Below are positions 1 through 7,371 of a stretch of DNA of 8,511 nucleotides, one piece after another. Origin of the DNA: an uncultured Desulfobulbaceae bacterium. GTDB taxonomy: Bacteria > Desulfobacterota > Desulfobulbia > Desulfobulbales > Desulfobulbaceae. Made by a program: the position numbers and the translations under genes. Location of the stretch: the NCBI GenBank assembly GCA_945787305.1, contig CALZIH010000109.1, forward strand, positions 1-8,511. Reading direction: 5' to 3'. Each line of letters begins with the position of its first letter. The first letter of the stretch is position 1. The notes beneath the pieces were generated by a model. It was given only the letters and a program-made list of their open reading frames with translations, searched no databases and was not told the DNA's origin.

Positions 1-545
1 ATACAACGAAAATCCTGGTCGACCAAGACATACAAAAGTGCATGTTGCCATGCAGGCGGGGCGGGAATATGTGACAGGATCATCTGCCCCATGGAGGCAA
101 GGTCTACATTCTTTGACAATGCATTCATCAGTTCCCGGAGTTGACGCTCTCTTGTCTGCCGTTTGTCTATGTTACGGCCCATCCTGTTGAATGCGGTGAC
201 AACATCTCCCAGCAGGTCATTGCTTCTGACTTCAAGTTCACAGGAACCATCGCAAGATCCCTGTTGTCCAAACGTGCTTTGTATATCCTTGTTGATGGTC
301 TGCATTCCCCTGATAATCCGGCCAAGCTCTTTGGAGATAACCAGGTGGAAGAGCAGGTGATTCACTAGGCCGACCAGCAGGCCGGCACCTAGACAGAGCA
401 ATATGAACTGGGCTGAAAATGCCTTTTCCGTATGCAAAACAGTTCTGGCTACCAGGGGAAAGAGTATGCCTATGAAAAGCCCAAAGGCAATCATGGCAAA
501 GAAGAGTTGATGGAAGACATTACGTCTTGGCTTGCTCTCTTTCAT
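1..545 (-). CDS. Membrane sensor protein with HAMP-like linker and probable GAF start (C-terminus beyond window)
   Basis: This is a partial gene: 181 codons are visible and the reading frame stays open to the window edge. I translated it directly from the minus strand. The start ATG (543-545) is the first in frame after an in-frame TAA four codons upstream; no good Shine-Dalgarno is present, only AAGGT about 20 nt away. A basic N-terminus (MKESKPRR) leads to a hydrophobic segment at about 11-33, a periplasmic turn of only about ten residues, and a second segment at about 44-70. Residues about 70-125 look like a HAMP linker, ending in NDLLGDVVTAFNRMGRNI, close to the family pattern DEIG-L---FN-M. 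A short charged coiled-coil follows (about 125-145), then SMGQMILSHI and ALLYVLVDQDF, which resemble the start of a GAF domain. Such proteins usually end in a histidine kinase, GGDEF or similar output domain, which cannot be seen here. The tiny periplasmic loop argues against sensing a periplasmic ligand. The gene lies 69 nt downstream of dnaE and may be co-transcribed with it. Confidence 0.8.
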   Translation of the reverse strand, partial: MKESKPRRNVFHQLFFAMIAFGLFIGILFPLVARTVLHTEKAFSAQFILLCLGAGLLVGLVNHLLFHLVISKELGRIIRGMQTINKDIQSTFGQQGSCDGSCELEVRSNDLLGDVVTAFNRMGRNIDKRQTRERQLRELMNALSKNVDLASMGQMILSHIPAPPAWQHALLYVLVDQDFRC

Positions 546-614
546 AGCTGTTGGTTATGCGTTTGACCTTGAGGCTGGCCCAGGCAGGAACCAAGTACTA
601 TCCTGTATTGACTA

Positions 615-3600
615 CTAGTTGGTATTGTTTCCATATTGCCTGGAACCGTTACCCTTTCGTCTTGTAATTTCCGTTTGCTTTGTCACCACCTGCAATGCGC
701 CTGCACCGCAATGCCTTGATATGGATTGGAAGAAATCCGAACTCGGTTTGATGGCCAGATCTTTAAGTATTTCAATATCCACTTCACCACGATCATCAAA
801 ATGGAGGGTTAAATGAACCGGAACCTTGCCGTGAAAGGAGTAGAGCATTTCCTTGAGTTCTTCCATATGTTGGCGTGACGTTCTCCCGGCCTGCAAACGA
901 ATGCTCGTTTTTTCAGTATATTTTTCAAGAGCATCGGATAAGCGGTTGATGGATTCGGCAATTATTTTAGCGCCCCGTTCCCCTTGTTGGACAGTACCAA
1001 CGACAATAAGCGCCTCTTCCCCTCCCAGCAGATGGGAACACTGGGCAAAGGTAGACGCGAAAACGACCACCTCGACGTGAGCACTCATATCTTCAAGGAC
1101 TGTAAAGGCCATACGGTCGCCCTTTCTAGACTTATGCTCCTTGACCTGCTGGATAAGACCGCCAAGCCGTACGGCTTGACCATCACGCCAGGAATCAAGC
1201 TTGTCGATATCCGTGTCAACCAGTCGTTTGATATCACCTATGACCGATTCCAGAGGATGACCGGTCAGGAAAAATCCGACGGTTTCTTTTTCAAAGGCAA
1301 GCTTTTGCAGTTCAGGCCAGTCTTCGATATCGGGAAGTTCAATATCGTTATGGGAGAGCTCCTGATCGGCCTGCTGGGTGAGGGCAAACAGATTCATCTG
1401 CCCGCTTAATCGATCTCGTTGTACAGCCTTTGCCTGTTCAAGCGCCTGATCAAGGACCTCCATAAATTGGGTCCGGCGACCATTCAATGAATCAAGGGCC
1501 CCGGCTTTAATGAGACTTTCTATAACCTTGCGGTTGACTCGCCCCGAATCAATACGGCTGCAGAAATCTCCAATTGACTTGTAGGGTCCGTTCTGTTCCC
1601 GTTCTTCGATAATGGATTCCAGGGCGGCACCACCGACGTTTTTCACCGCTGCCATCCCAAAACGAATACGATCATTGATGACGGTAAAATCATCAAAGGA
1701 TTCGTTGAGATCCGGCGGCAGGACATCTATTTCCATCTGCTTGCATTCATTGATATACTTGACGACTTTGTCGGTATTGTCGACATCGCAGGAGAGCAGC
1801 GCGGCAAGGAACTGGGACGGGTAGTGTGCCTTGAGATAAGCGGTCTGGTACGCTATCAATGCATAAGCTGCAGAATGGGATTTATTGAAACCATAACCCG
1901 CGAATTTGGCCATCAAATCAAAAATATATTTGGCCTTCTCTTCAGGAATGTTGTTTTTCGCGGAACCGGCCATGAACTTTTCCCGTTCCTGCTCCATAAC
2001 CTCCGGAATTTTCTTACCCATGGCCCGGCGTAAAATGTCGGCGTCACCAAGGCTGTACCCTGCGAGAATATTGGCAATTTTCATGACCTGTTCCTGGTAG
2101 ACGATGACACCGTATGTCTCTTCCAGAACAGTTTTGATTTGCGGGAGTGGATATTCAGGCAGTTGACGGCCATGCTTGGTTTCAACAAAGGTGTCAACCA
2201 TGCCTGAGTCAAGCGGGCCGGGACGGTAGAGGGCAACAAGGGCAATCAGGTCGGAGAACTGCTCCGGGGCCATTTTTATCAGTAGCTCCCGCATGCCGTC
2301 ACTTTCAAGCTGGAATACACCAAGACTGTCGCCACGGCAAAGCAGATCATAGGTCTTGGGATCATCCATGGGAATCTTGGCCAGATCAATCTCAATACCG
2401 ATATCCATTGTAATCAGTTTGAGGGCGCGATCGATTACGGTCAGGGTTTTGAGCCCGAGAAAGTCAAATTTAATCAGACCGGTTTTCTCGGTGTACTTCA
2501 TGTCGTACTGGGTCAGCACCTCCTTGTTCGGCCCGACGCAGAGGGGCAGGTACTCAACCATTGGTTTTGGCGAGATAACCACTCCGGCGGCATGAATCGA
2601 TTTGTGACGGGATAATCCCTCAAGGGTCTGGGAAACGGTGAGCAGTTCCCTGATGCTCTCATCCTTCATCGCATCTTTGAGGCGCGGTTCTTTATCAATG
2701 GCTTTCTTCAGTGTAATTTTCAGCTCATCGGGAACCAGTTTTGCAATACGATCTACTGCCGGGAGAGGAACTTCCAACACCCTGCCGACATCACGCAGGA
2801 CAGCCCTTGCCTTCATGGATCCATAGGCAACGATCTGGGCCACATGGCGGTCACCACCATACCGCCTGCGAACGTAGTCTATGACCTCGTCACGGCGATC
2901 CTTGCAGAAATCGACATCAAAGTCAGGCATGGACATCCGCTCAACATTGAGAAAACGCTCAAAAATGAGACCATAGGGGATGGGATCGATGTCGGTAATA
3001 GACATACAAAATGCCGCCAGGCTTCCTGCTCCGGAGCCACGACCGGGACCTACCGGGATCTTCTCCTTCTTCGCCCAGGTGATAAAATCGGCGACGATAA
3101 GAAAATAGCCGGCAAAGCCCATCTTGTTGATAACATCTATTTCCATGGTCAGGCGATCCCTATACTGTTGCACCAGTTCCGGGCTCACCTCCTGCAGTTC
3201 ACGCAGATGATCGAGGCGTTCATCAAGGCCGTTCCAGCAGGCTTTTTCAAACAGTGATTCCAGGGTCTCGTTTTCCGGTACGGGGAAAATAGGAAAGTGA
3301 TGTTCGCCAAAAGAGAGCTCAAGGTTGCAACGATCGGCAACTTCCAGCGTGTTTGTTAACGCTTCAGGGCAATAGGTAAACTGGCGCGCCATTTCCTCCG
3401 GCGACTTGAAATAAAGCTCATCGGTTGAAAAACGAAATCTCTTTGGATCGTTTATGGTTTTTCCTGTCTGAATGGATAGCAGTACCTCGTGGGCATAGGA
3501 TTCTTCCCGGTTGAGGTAGTGGCAGTCATTGGTGGCAACCAGTTTAATCCCCAGCTCGCTACCAAGTTCCATCAACCCTTCATTGACTATTTTTTGCTTG

Positions 3601-4139
3601 GCAATCCCGTTTTCCTGGATTTCAAAATAGAGGCGATCACCAAAGATTTGCTGCAGCTCAAGGGCCTTGTTTTTTGCCCCTTCACGGTCATTATTGGTTA
3701 TTCGCCAGGGGATTTCTCCATGCAGACATGCGGTCAGAGCGAGCAAACCTTCCTGATGTTGCAGCAGCGCATCTTTGTCAATGCGCGGCTTGTAGTAGAA
3801 TCCTTCTGTCTGGGCGATGGAAGCCAGTTTCATCAGGTTTCTGTAGCCGGTTTCATTCATGGCCAGCAATACCATGTGGAAGTTATGGCCTGCGGTTTTG
3901 TCATGGACAAGGCGACTGGTTTGTGAAATGTAGAATTCACAGCCTATGATTGGCTTGATCCCGGCTTTTTTTGCTTTTTCATAAAATTGCAGGGCCCCAT
4001 ACATCGCACCGTGATCGGTTACGGCCACCGCAGGCATATCAAATTCCTGGCTGCGGCGGATAAGATCTTGAAGACGGATTGCCCCGTCAAGCATGGAATA
4101 TTGTGTATGGACATGAAGGTGGACAAAGGGTGCGGACAT
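615..4139 (-). CDS. dnaE: DNA polymerase III subunit alpha (replicative polymerase)
   Basis: This is the catalytic subunit of the replicative DNA polymerase, which synthesises DNA at the fork on the beta clamp. At 1174 residues it is full length (E. coli DnaE is 1160). The PHP domain (about 5-270) opens with HLHVH (7-11) and keeps TDHG (41-44), E68, H85/H88, H140 and NDCHY (204-208). The polymerase core carries GPGRGSGAGS (364-373), the catalytic aspartates D406 and D408 in MPDFDVDF, and the third, D559, in KFDFLGL. Further conserved blocks are LYRPGPLDSGMVD (637-649), YQEQVM (681-686), RRAMGKK (704-710) and AGYGFNKSHSAAYA (747-760). A tandem helix-hairpin-helix region follows (about 800-885). 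QMNLF (914-918) fits the internal beta-clamp-binding motif. The OB-fold lies at about 985-1065, then a C-terminal domain that should bind tau, and a polar tail rich in Gly, Asn and Arg. The start is supported by GAGAG eight nt upstream and by alignment with E. coli MSEPRFVHL. No frameshift or missing catalytic residue was seen. Confidence 0.98.
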   Translation of the reverse strand: MSAPFVHLHVHTQYSMLDGAIRLQDLIRRSQEFDMPAVAVTDHGAMYGALQFYEKAKKAGIKPIIGCEFYISQTSRLVHDKTAGHNFHMVLLAMNETGYRNLMKLASIAQTEGFYYKPRIDKDALLQHQEGLLALTACLHGEIPWRITNNDREGAKNKALELQQIFGDRLYFEIQENGIAKQKIVNEGLMELGSELGIKLVATNDCHYLNREESYAHEVLLSIQTGKTINDPKRFRFSTDELYFKSPEEMARQFTYCPEALTNTLEVADRCNLELSFGEHHFPIFPVPENETLESLFEKACWNGLDERLDHLRELQEVSPELVQQYRDRLTMEIDVINKMGFAGYFLIVADFITWAKKEKIPVGPGRGSGAGSLAAFCMSITDIDPIPYGLIFERFLNVERMSMPDFDVDFCKDRRDEVIDYVRRRYGGDRHVAQIVAYGSMKARAVLRDVGRVLEVPLPAVDRIAKLVPDELKITLKKAIDKEPRLKDAMKDESIRELLTVSQTLEGLSRHKSIHAAGVVISPKPMVEYLPLCVGPNKEVLTQYDMKYTEKTGLIKFDFLGLKTLTVIDRALKLITMDIGIEIDLAKIPMDDPKTYDLLCRGDSLGVFQLESDGMRELLIKMAPEQFSDLIALVALYRPGPLDSGMVDTFVETKHGRQLPEYPLPQIKTVLEETYGVIVYQEQVMKIANILAGYSLGDADILRRAMGKKIPEVMEQEREKFMAGSAKNNIPEEKAKYIFDLMAKFAGYGFNKSHSAAYALIAYQTAYLKAHYPSQFLAALLSCDVDNTDKVVKYINECKQMEIDVLPPDLNESFDDFTVINDRIRFGMAAVKNVGGAALESIIEEREQNGPYKSIGDFCSRIDSGRVNRKVIESLIKAGALDSLNGRRTQFMEVLDQALEQAKAVQRDRLSGQMNLFALTQQADQELSHNDIELPDIEDWPELQKLAFEKETVGFFLTGHPLESVIGDIKRLVDTDIDKLDSWRDGQAVRLGGLIQQVKEHKSRKGDRMAFTVLEDMSAHVEVVVFASTFAQCSHLLGGEEALIVVGTVQQGERGAKIIAESINRLSDALEKYTEKTSIRLQAGRTSRQHMEELKEMLYSFHGKVPVHLTLHFDDRGEVDIEILKDLAIKPSSDFFQSISRHCGAGALQVVTKQTEITRRKGNGSRQYGNNTN

Positions 4140-4179
4140 AAAGTCAACTCTCAGGTTATGGGTTGCAATAAGAACATAG

Positions 4180-4196
4180 GGCTACAACAGGTAGCC
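4180..4196 (-). terminator. Weak hairpin between lipoprotein gene and dnaE
   Basis: On the minus strand, GGCTAC and GTAGCC form a perfect 6-bp stem with a 5-nt loop, 24 nt after the lipoprotein stop codon. The following bases (CTATGTTCTTATTG) are only moderately T-rich, so this is at best a weak terminator or attenuator ahead of dnaE. It could also be chance or a processing site. Confidence 0.25.
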
Positions 4197-4219
4197 AAAT
4201 GTCGGTGCTGCCTTTTTGA

Positions 4220-5158
4220 TTACTGTAATCCTTTTACTCCCTCAAGCAGGGCATCGGTAAGATCAGCTTCATCAAGGTTTGCTCCGGTCAGGTCGGCCCG
4301 AATCAGATTGGCGCCCTTCAGGTTGGCGCCGGAAAGATCGGCATTCTTCAAGTTGGCACCGGGAAGGTTGGCATAGGAGAGGTCTGCCGCAATAAGTTTT
4401 GCCCCTTCCAGATTCGCACGGCGCAGGTTGGCCATTTTAAGTGACGCCCGGCGCAGGTTGGCCCCGACCAGGTTGGCGCCAACCAGATCAGCATTCTTTA
4501 AGTCAGTCTCTGCAAGGTTACAGCCTGGACAGTCGCGGGCCATCCACTTGACGGTGGAACGAAGATCCGTCCTTGCAGGAGTAGAATAGGCCGATTGTTC
4601 ATCTACAACGGGCGGCGTTGATTCCTGGCGTGTTTCCTCTGCAGGAAGGTTTTGAGCTGTATCTGCATCGCGAACGGTTGGTTCTGCTGATTGGCCCGTG
4701 GAGCGTATCGAGCGACGATAACTTTTTTTCCGGGTTGTGGTTGTATGAAAAAGGCGCTTCGCATCTCCGGGGTATTGCTCAGCGGTATACAGTAAAACGC
4801 CGTTTGCAGTGGCGAGGTATAACGATTTCGCAGAACCAACAACCTGGAAGCAGCGCAGATCCCCATACCACCATTTTTTCATGCGCATACAGAGCTCGCC
4901 GTCTTCACTGACATCCCAGTTGCCGACATCCTTGTTGTTAAGGATATCCTTGCCAAAGAGTTTTCCGGAATGATCAAAAAGCAGGTACGAGTCCTCTTCA
5001 AAGGAGTGGATAAACAAGGTGTTGTTATCAACCAATTCAAGAACATCGGAAGGCGCCATGATTGCAGCCCCTTCGACTTTTTCTACCTTGCTTATGGTCT
5101 TGGGACCGCAGCCGGCTACGAGGAAAATGCAACAAAGCAGTACTGGTATTGCTTTCAT
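4220..5158 (-). CDS. Pentapeptide-repeat lipoprotein with an unassigned N-terminal domain
   Basis: This is a 312-residue predicted lipoprotein. The signal peptide (1-16) ends in a lipobox, VAGC, placing the lipidated cysteine at C17; Gly at +2 gives no inner-membrane retention signal, so an outer-membrane location is the default inference. Residues about 33-135 form a compact domain containing NWDVSEDGELC (80-90) and a second cysteine at C103 in RCF. The W-x-V-x-x-DG-x-LC...C pattern recalls DUF995-type domains, but I am not certain of that. A low-complexity linker rich in Arg, Ser, Thr, Pro and Glu spans about 138-200. After CPGC (210-213) come about 19 uninterrupted pentapeptides of the A(D/N)LXX type up to residue 307. 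These are expected to fold as a right-handed quadrilateral beta-helix of nearly five turns. The start is supported by AGG seven nt upstream and by the signal peptide beginning immediately. Pentapeptide proteins vary widely in role (DNA-gyrase mimics, scaffolds, envelope proteins); an exported lipoprotein is unlikely to be a gyrase mimic. The actual function is unknown. Confidence 0.92.
   Translation of the reverse strand: MKAIPVLLCCIFLVAGCGPKTISKVEKVEGAAIMAPSDVLELVDNNTLFIHSFEEDSYLLFDHSGKLFGKDILNNKDVGNWDVSEDGELCMRMKKWWYGDLRCFQVVGSAKSLYLATANGVLLYTAEQYPGDAKRLFHTTTTRKKSYRRSIRSTGQSAEPTVRDADTAQNLPAEETRQESTPPVVDEQSAYSTPARTDLRSTVKWMARDCPGCNLAETDLKNADLVGANLVGANLRRASLKMANLRRANLEGAKLIAADLSYANLPGANLKNADLSGANLKGANLIRADLTGANLDEADLTDALLEGVKGLQ
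4238..4522 (-). repeat. 15-bp periodic coding repeat (pentapeptide array)
   Basis: The DNA coding for the pentapeptide region shows a 15-nt period, visible on the plus strand as recurrent caggttggc / aagttggc / agatcggc units. The copies have diverged at synonymous and variable codon positions, so this is an old protein-level repeat and not a fresh tandem duplication. It could still allow slippage or recombination between units. Confidence 0.8.
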
Positions 5159-5431
5159 TGGGCGACCTGTTTGGGAAGTTTAATCTGCGGCTCATACCCT
5201 GTTGGGAGCAGGATCTCTAAGTTGCACGCAATGCTTGTTGTTAAGCTGCGGCAACACCGCCTGTACAATGCGATACCTGTGCCTTTTTTTTGTATGTAGC
5301 TGAAATTAAATGATGTTGGCTGGCGTTAGCCTGTTGGTATACTGACTGTTATAGTACACTGTTCCCGTGCTTTGTACACCCATTTATTAGATAGTCAGGC
5401 CGAAAAGAGATCACCGGCAATCGGTAATCAA
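5159..5431. other. Intergenic region between the motA-like gene and the lipoprotein gene
   Basis: This stretch holds no ORF with a convincing start and ribosome-binding site. At its high end is the terminator at 5401-5429. The rest should carry the promoter of the lipoprotein-dnaE unit. A TATAAC (minus strand, 5346-5351) resembles a -10 box, but the hexamer 17 nt upstream (TACAAA) is a poor -35. An A8 tract lies on the minus strand near 5283-5291. Two overlapping minus-strand frames are open over the last 100 nt, one of them ending in a TGA that overlaps the lipoprotein ATG (ATGA). Neither has a usable start codon, so they may be chance or the decayed end of a former gene. Confidence 0.5.
5401..5429 (-). 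terminator. Rho-independent terminator after the motA-like gene
   Basis: On the minus strand GATTACCG (5429-5422), a 5-nt loop ATTGC and CGGTGATC (5416-5409) form an 8-bp stem containing one G-T wobble, followed directly by TCTTTTCG. It starts two bases after the stop codon of the motA-like gene and has the form of an intrinsic terminator, although the stem is only half G+C and the T-run is interrupted. It marks the likely 3' end of the isomerase-motB-motA transcript. Confidence 0.6.
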
Positions 5432-6235
5432 TTATTCTTGTATTTGAAACCGTTCACGAATTTTAGCCAGGGGAACAAGATCGGCTTTTCGCTCAGATGG
5501 CGTAAGAAAGGAGAGGAGTTTTGTTTTAAGGACTGTCGGGTTGAGTTCGGAATCAATAGCAATGATGCCTTCCATTATAATTTTTTGTAAAAGCAGTTCC
5601 TGGTTGGTGCGTTCACGAATATTTGCCGCAAAGGGTACGAAAAAGAAATTGGAAAACGTCAAGCCATACAGGGTTGATGTCAGGGCAACCGGGACTGTTG
5701 CCAGGATGACTGATGTGTCACCAATGCCGGCCAGCATTGAGATCAGGCCGACAACCGAACCAATGATCCCGAAAGCAGGGAAAAAATCACCGATAGTCCG
5801 CAGAACCCGCTCGCTGTCTTCCCGGCGCAGTTTGAAAAAGTACATTTCGGTGTTTAAAATATCACGAATCTGTGCCGGTTCATAGTTGTCAACCAGGCAA
5901 CCCAGGCCGCGCCGGAGATAAAGGATGGAGGTCTCCTGCTCCTCATCCTGCAATGAGAGTACCCCCTGTATTTTTGATTTAATCGCAAGGTCGATAAGGA
6001 TGTCGACAATCTCGGCCTCTGATTTTATTCTGCTGGAATAGGAGGCCTTGACAACTTTATAGGTGATGGACAGGCGATCCAAACGGAAGCTGAGTAAGGC
6101 CGCCGCGGTGCTTCCGCCAACGACAATCATGAACCCGGCAATGTTGAAGTACATGCTCAGGTTGCCCTTGAGTAAAAATCCGGAAAAAAAGAGAACGATA
6201 CAGAAGAGTAAGCCTACAATATTTTTACGTTTCAT
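5432..6235 (-). CDS. MotA/TolQ/ExbB-family proton (or sodium) channel protein, MotA-like
   Basis: This 267-residue protein has the length and four-helix plan of MotA/PomA stator subunits: TM1 about 4-23, TM2 about 29-50, a cytoplasmic domain of about 95 residues, TM3 about 151-171 and TM4 about 178-201. MotA-type signatures are visible: IVVGGSTAAALLSF (37-50) in TM2, FFPAFGIIGSVVGL (151-164) with the conserved proline P153, and VPVALTSTLYG (181-191) followed by FVPFAANI (199-206) with the second conserved proline P201. EGIIAIDSELNP (222-233) and LSFLTPSER (241-249) are also typical MotA C-terminal blocks. Hydroxyl residues (S160, S187, T188) line the predicted pore, which does not settle whether H+ or Na+ is used. 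Its ATG overlaps the TGA of the MotB-like gene by 4 nt, so translation is probably coupled and the two form one complex. Flagellar MotA is the closest match, but no flagellar gene is visible, so a flagellar role is unproven. It is too short to be ZorA of Zorya defence systems. Confidence 0.88.
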   Translation of the reverse strand: MKRKNIVGLLFCIVLFFSGFLLKGNLSMYFNIAGFMIVVGGSTAAALLSFRLDRLSITYKVVKASYSSRIKSEAEIVDILIDLAIKSKIQGVLSLQDEEQETSILYLRRGLGCLVDNYEPAQIRDILNTEMYFFKLRREDSERVLRTIGDFFPAFGIIGSVVGLISMLAGIGDTSVILATVPVALTSTLYGLTFSNFFFVPFAANIRERTNQELLLQKIIMEGIIAIDSELNPTVLKTKLLSFLTPSERKADLVPLAKIRERFQIQE

Positions 6236-7326
6236 TGGACATTTATCTCGGTTGCTGATTGGGCTGGAGGAGGTTCTTTGGAAAGAATGAGTTCCACCCT
6301 TCGATTCGCCTTTCGGTTTGCAGCCGTTGTATTGGGTTTAACGGGTCGAAAATAACTATAACCACTCACCACCAGCTGTCTGGCGGGGACATGTCCCTCA
6401 TCAATAAGGAAGCGCGCCACTTGGCCGGCCCGCGCTGTTGACAGTTCCCAGTTACTGGAAAATCGTGCCGAATGCATGGGTATGGAATCCGTGTGGCCGA
6501 TGACATTGATCATGTACGGCGTTTGTTGAATAATCGGGATCAGTTTACGCAACGATTCTTTTGCCGACCGGGTAAGCTCAGCCTGACCGGACTCAAAGAG
6601 CAGATCGCCGGTGAGAATGATCCGCATGGTTTTATCCGGGACTAATTCAATTGAGGCAAATTTTTCCAGTTTTTCACTGGTAACGGTTACCTTGGAGAGG
6701 TCGTACATTCGGGTGATCACCGTGTTTCCAGCTTCCTTTTCTTCAGCTTGCCCCTGTTCAGAAATCGGCTTTTTCACCTGATCATCAGGGCTGTTTTCTA
6801 CTGCTGGTGGTATTTCCTTGGGAAGTGATTCCACCTTCTCGTTTTCCGGAATATCTGTAGATAGTTGCGGGATCGGTTCCGGCTGAAACGATTCTTCAAA
6901 AAGGGTGTCTATAGGGTCTGCCTCTTGAGGAGTTGGTTGGATTTTTTTTAATTGATTGCGCTGGTTCGAGGAGATGGATGGACTTATGGGATGAAATGGT
7001 ACCGTTGTCGTGGACGTATCCGGGATGGGCATAACAGATCCGGCAACCACTTCCGGTGGTTCTTCGCTTAAAAATTCCCTGTTGGTTAATTGATAGACAA
7101 AGAGGGTGAGAAAAAGCACGAACATGGTCATCATCAGGTCAGACCAGGCAATTGACCAGTGGGTTGCCTTGGGGGTGCGGGCGCGAAAGAATGTGTCATC
7201 AACAACAAAAACAGGATGACTGCTTTGGGTATGATAACCAGGCTTTTCAGACCCGATCAACTCAGGGACTTCCTCTTCCACTAGTGACGGTGCTGCTGTG
7301 TTTTCAGGAGATTCATGGGGCGTCAT
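6232..7326 (-). CDS. MotB/OmpA-family peptidoglycan-binding stator protein
   Basis: This 364-residue protein is the likely partner of the MotA-like protein. An acidic, Pro-containing cytoplasmic N-terminus of about 57 residues precedes the single TM helix (about 58-80). That is about twice the length usual in MotB. The helix opens with WSIAWSDLMMTMF (57-69), where D63 sits at the place of the ion-binding aspartate of MotB (E. coli D32), as in AYADFMTAMM. A periplasmic linker of about 120 residues (about 85-205), rich in Pro, Glu, Ser and Thr, follows. The C-terminal OmpA-like domain (about 222-348) carries LLFESGQAEL (242-251), VIGHTDSIP (275-283), SNWELSTARA (291-300), VSGYSYFRPVKPN (320-332) and NRKANRRVELIL (337-348), which make up the peptidoglycan-binding site. 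The start is supported by AAGAAG a few bases upstream. It lies 45 nt downstream of the isomerase gene. A TolR/ExbD assignment is unlikely because those proteins lack an OmpA domain. Confidence 0.9.
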   Translation of the reverse strand: MTPHESPENTAAPSLVEEEVPELIGSEKPGYHTQSSHPVFVVDDTFFRARTPKATHWSIAWSDLMMTMFVLFLTLFVYQLTNREFLSEEPPEVVAGSVMPIPDTSTTTVPFHPISPSISSNQRNQLKKIQPTPQEADPIDTLFEESFQPEPIPQLSTDIPENEKVESLPKEIPPAVENSPDDQVKKPISEQGQAEEKEAGNTVITRMYDLSKVTVTSEKLEKFASIELVPDKTMRIILTGDLLFESGQAELTRSAKESLRKLIPIIQQTPYMINVIGHTDSIPMHSARFSSNWELSTARAGQVARFLIDEGHVPARQLVVSGYSYFRPVKPNTTAANRKANRRVELILSKEPPPAQSATEINVQ

Positions 7327-7371
7327 GATTCTTCTTATCGGTATGTTGTGAAAAAAGAAATAGAAAAAGAA

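Noticed and set aside
546..614. Terminator after dnaE
   Set aside because: I found no stem followed by a T-run in these 69 bases, so read-through into the sensor gene is more likely.
984..1409. 141-residue plus-strand ORF
   Set aside because: It lies entirely antisense to dnaE, has no recognisable domain and is explained as a shadow of the conserved minus-strand frame.
3489..3926. 145-residue plus-strand ORF
   Set aside because: It is antisense to the PHP-domain region of dnaE, whose minus-strand frame is clearly conserved.
3987..4376. Plus-strand ORF with repetitive Arg/Ala/Pro/Ser protein over the end of the pentapeptide gene
   Set aside because: Its repetitiveness is the antisense reading of the pentapeptide codons, and it also runs into the start of dnaE. 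No ribosome-binding site or domain was seen.
5323..5336. Short dyad GGCTAACGCCAGCC (minus strand) as a terminator
   Set aside because: It has only a 4-bp stem, no T-run and lies inside a region that should hold a promoter.
5432..7326. Zorya-type (ZorA/ZorB) anti-phage defence system
   Set aside because: ZorA carries a long cytoplasmic tail and is far larger than this 267-residue protein, and no ZorC/D/E-like helicase or nuclease gene is adjacent.
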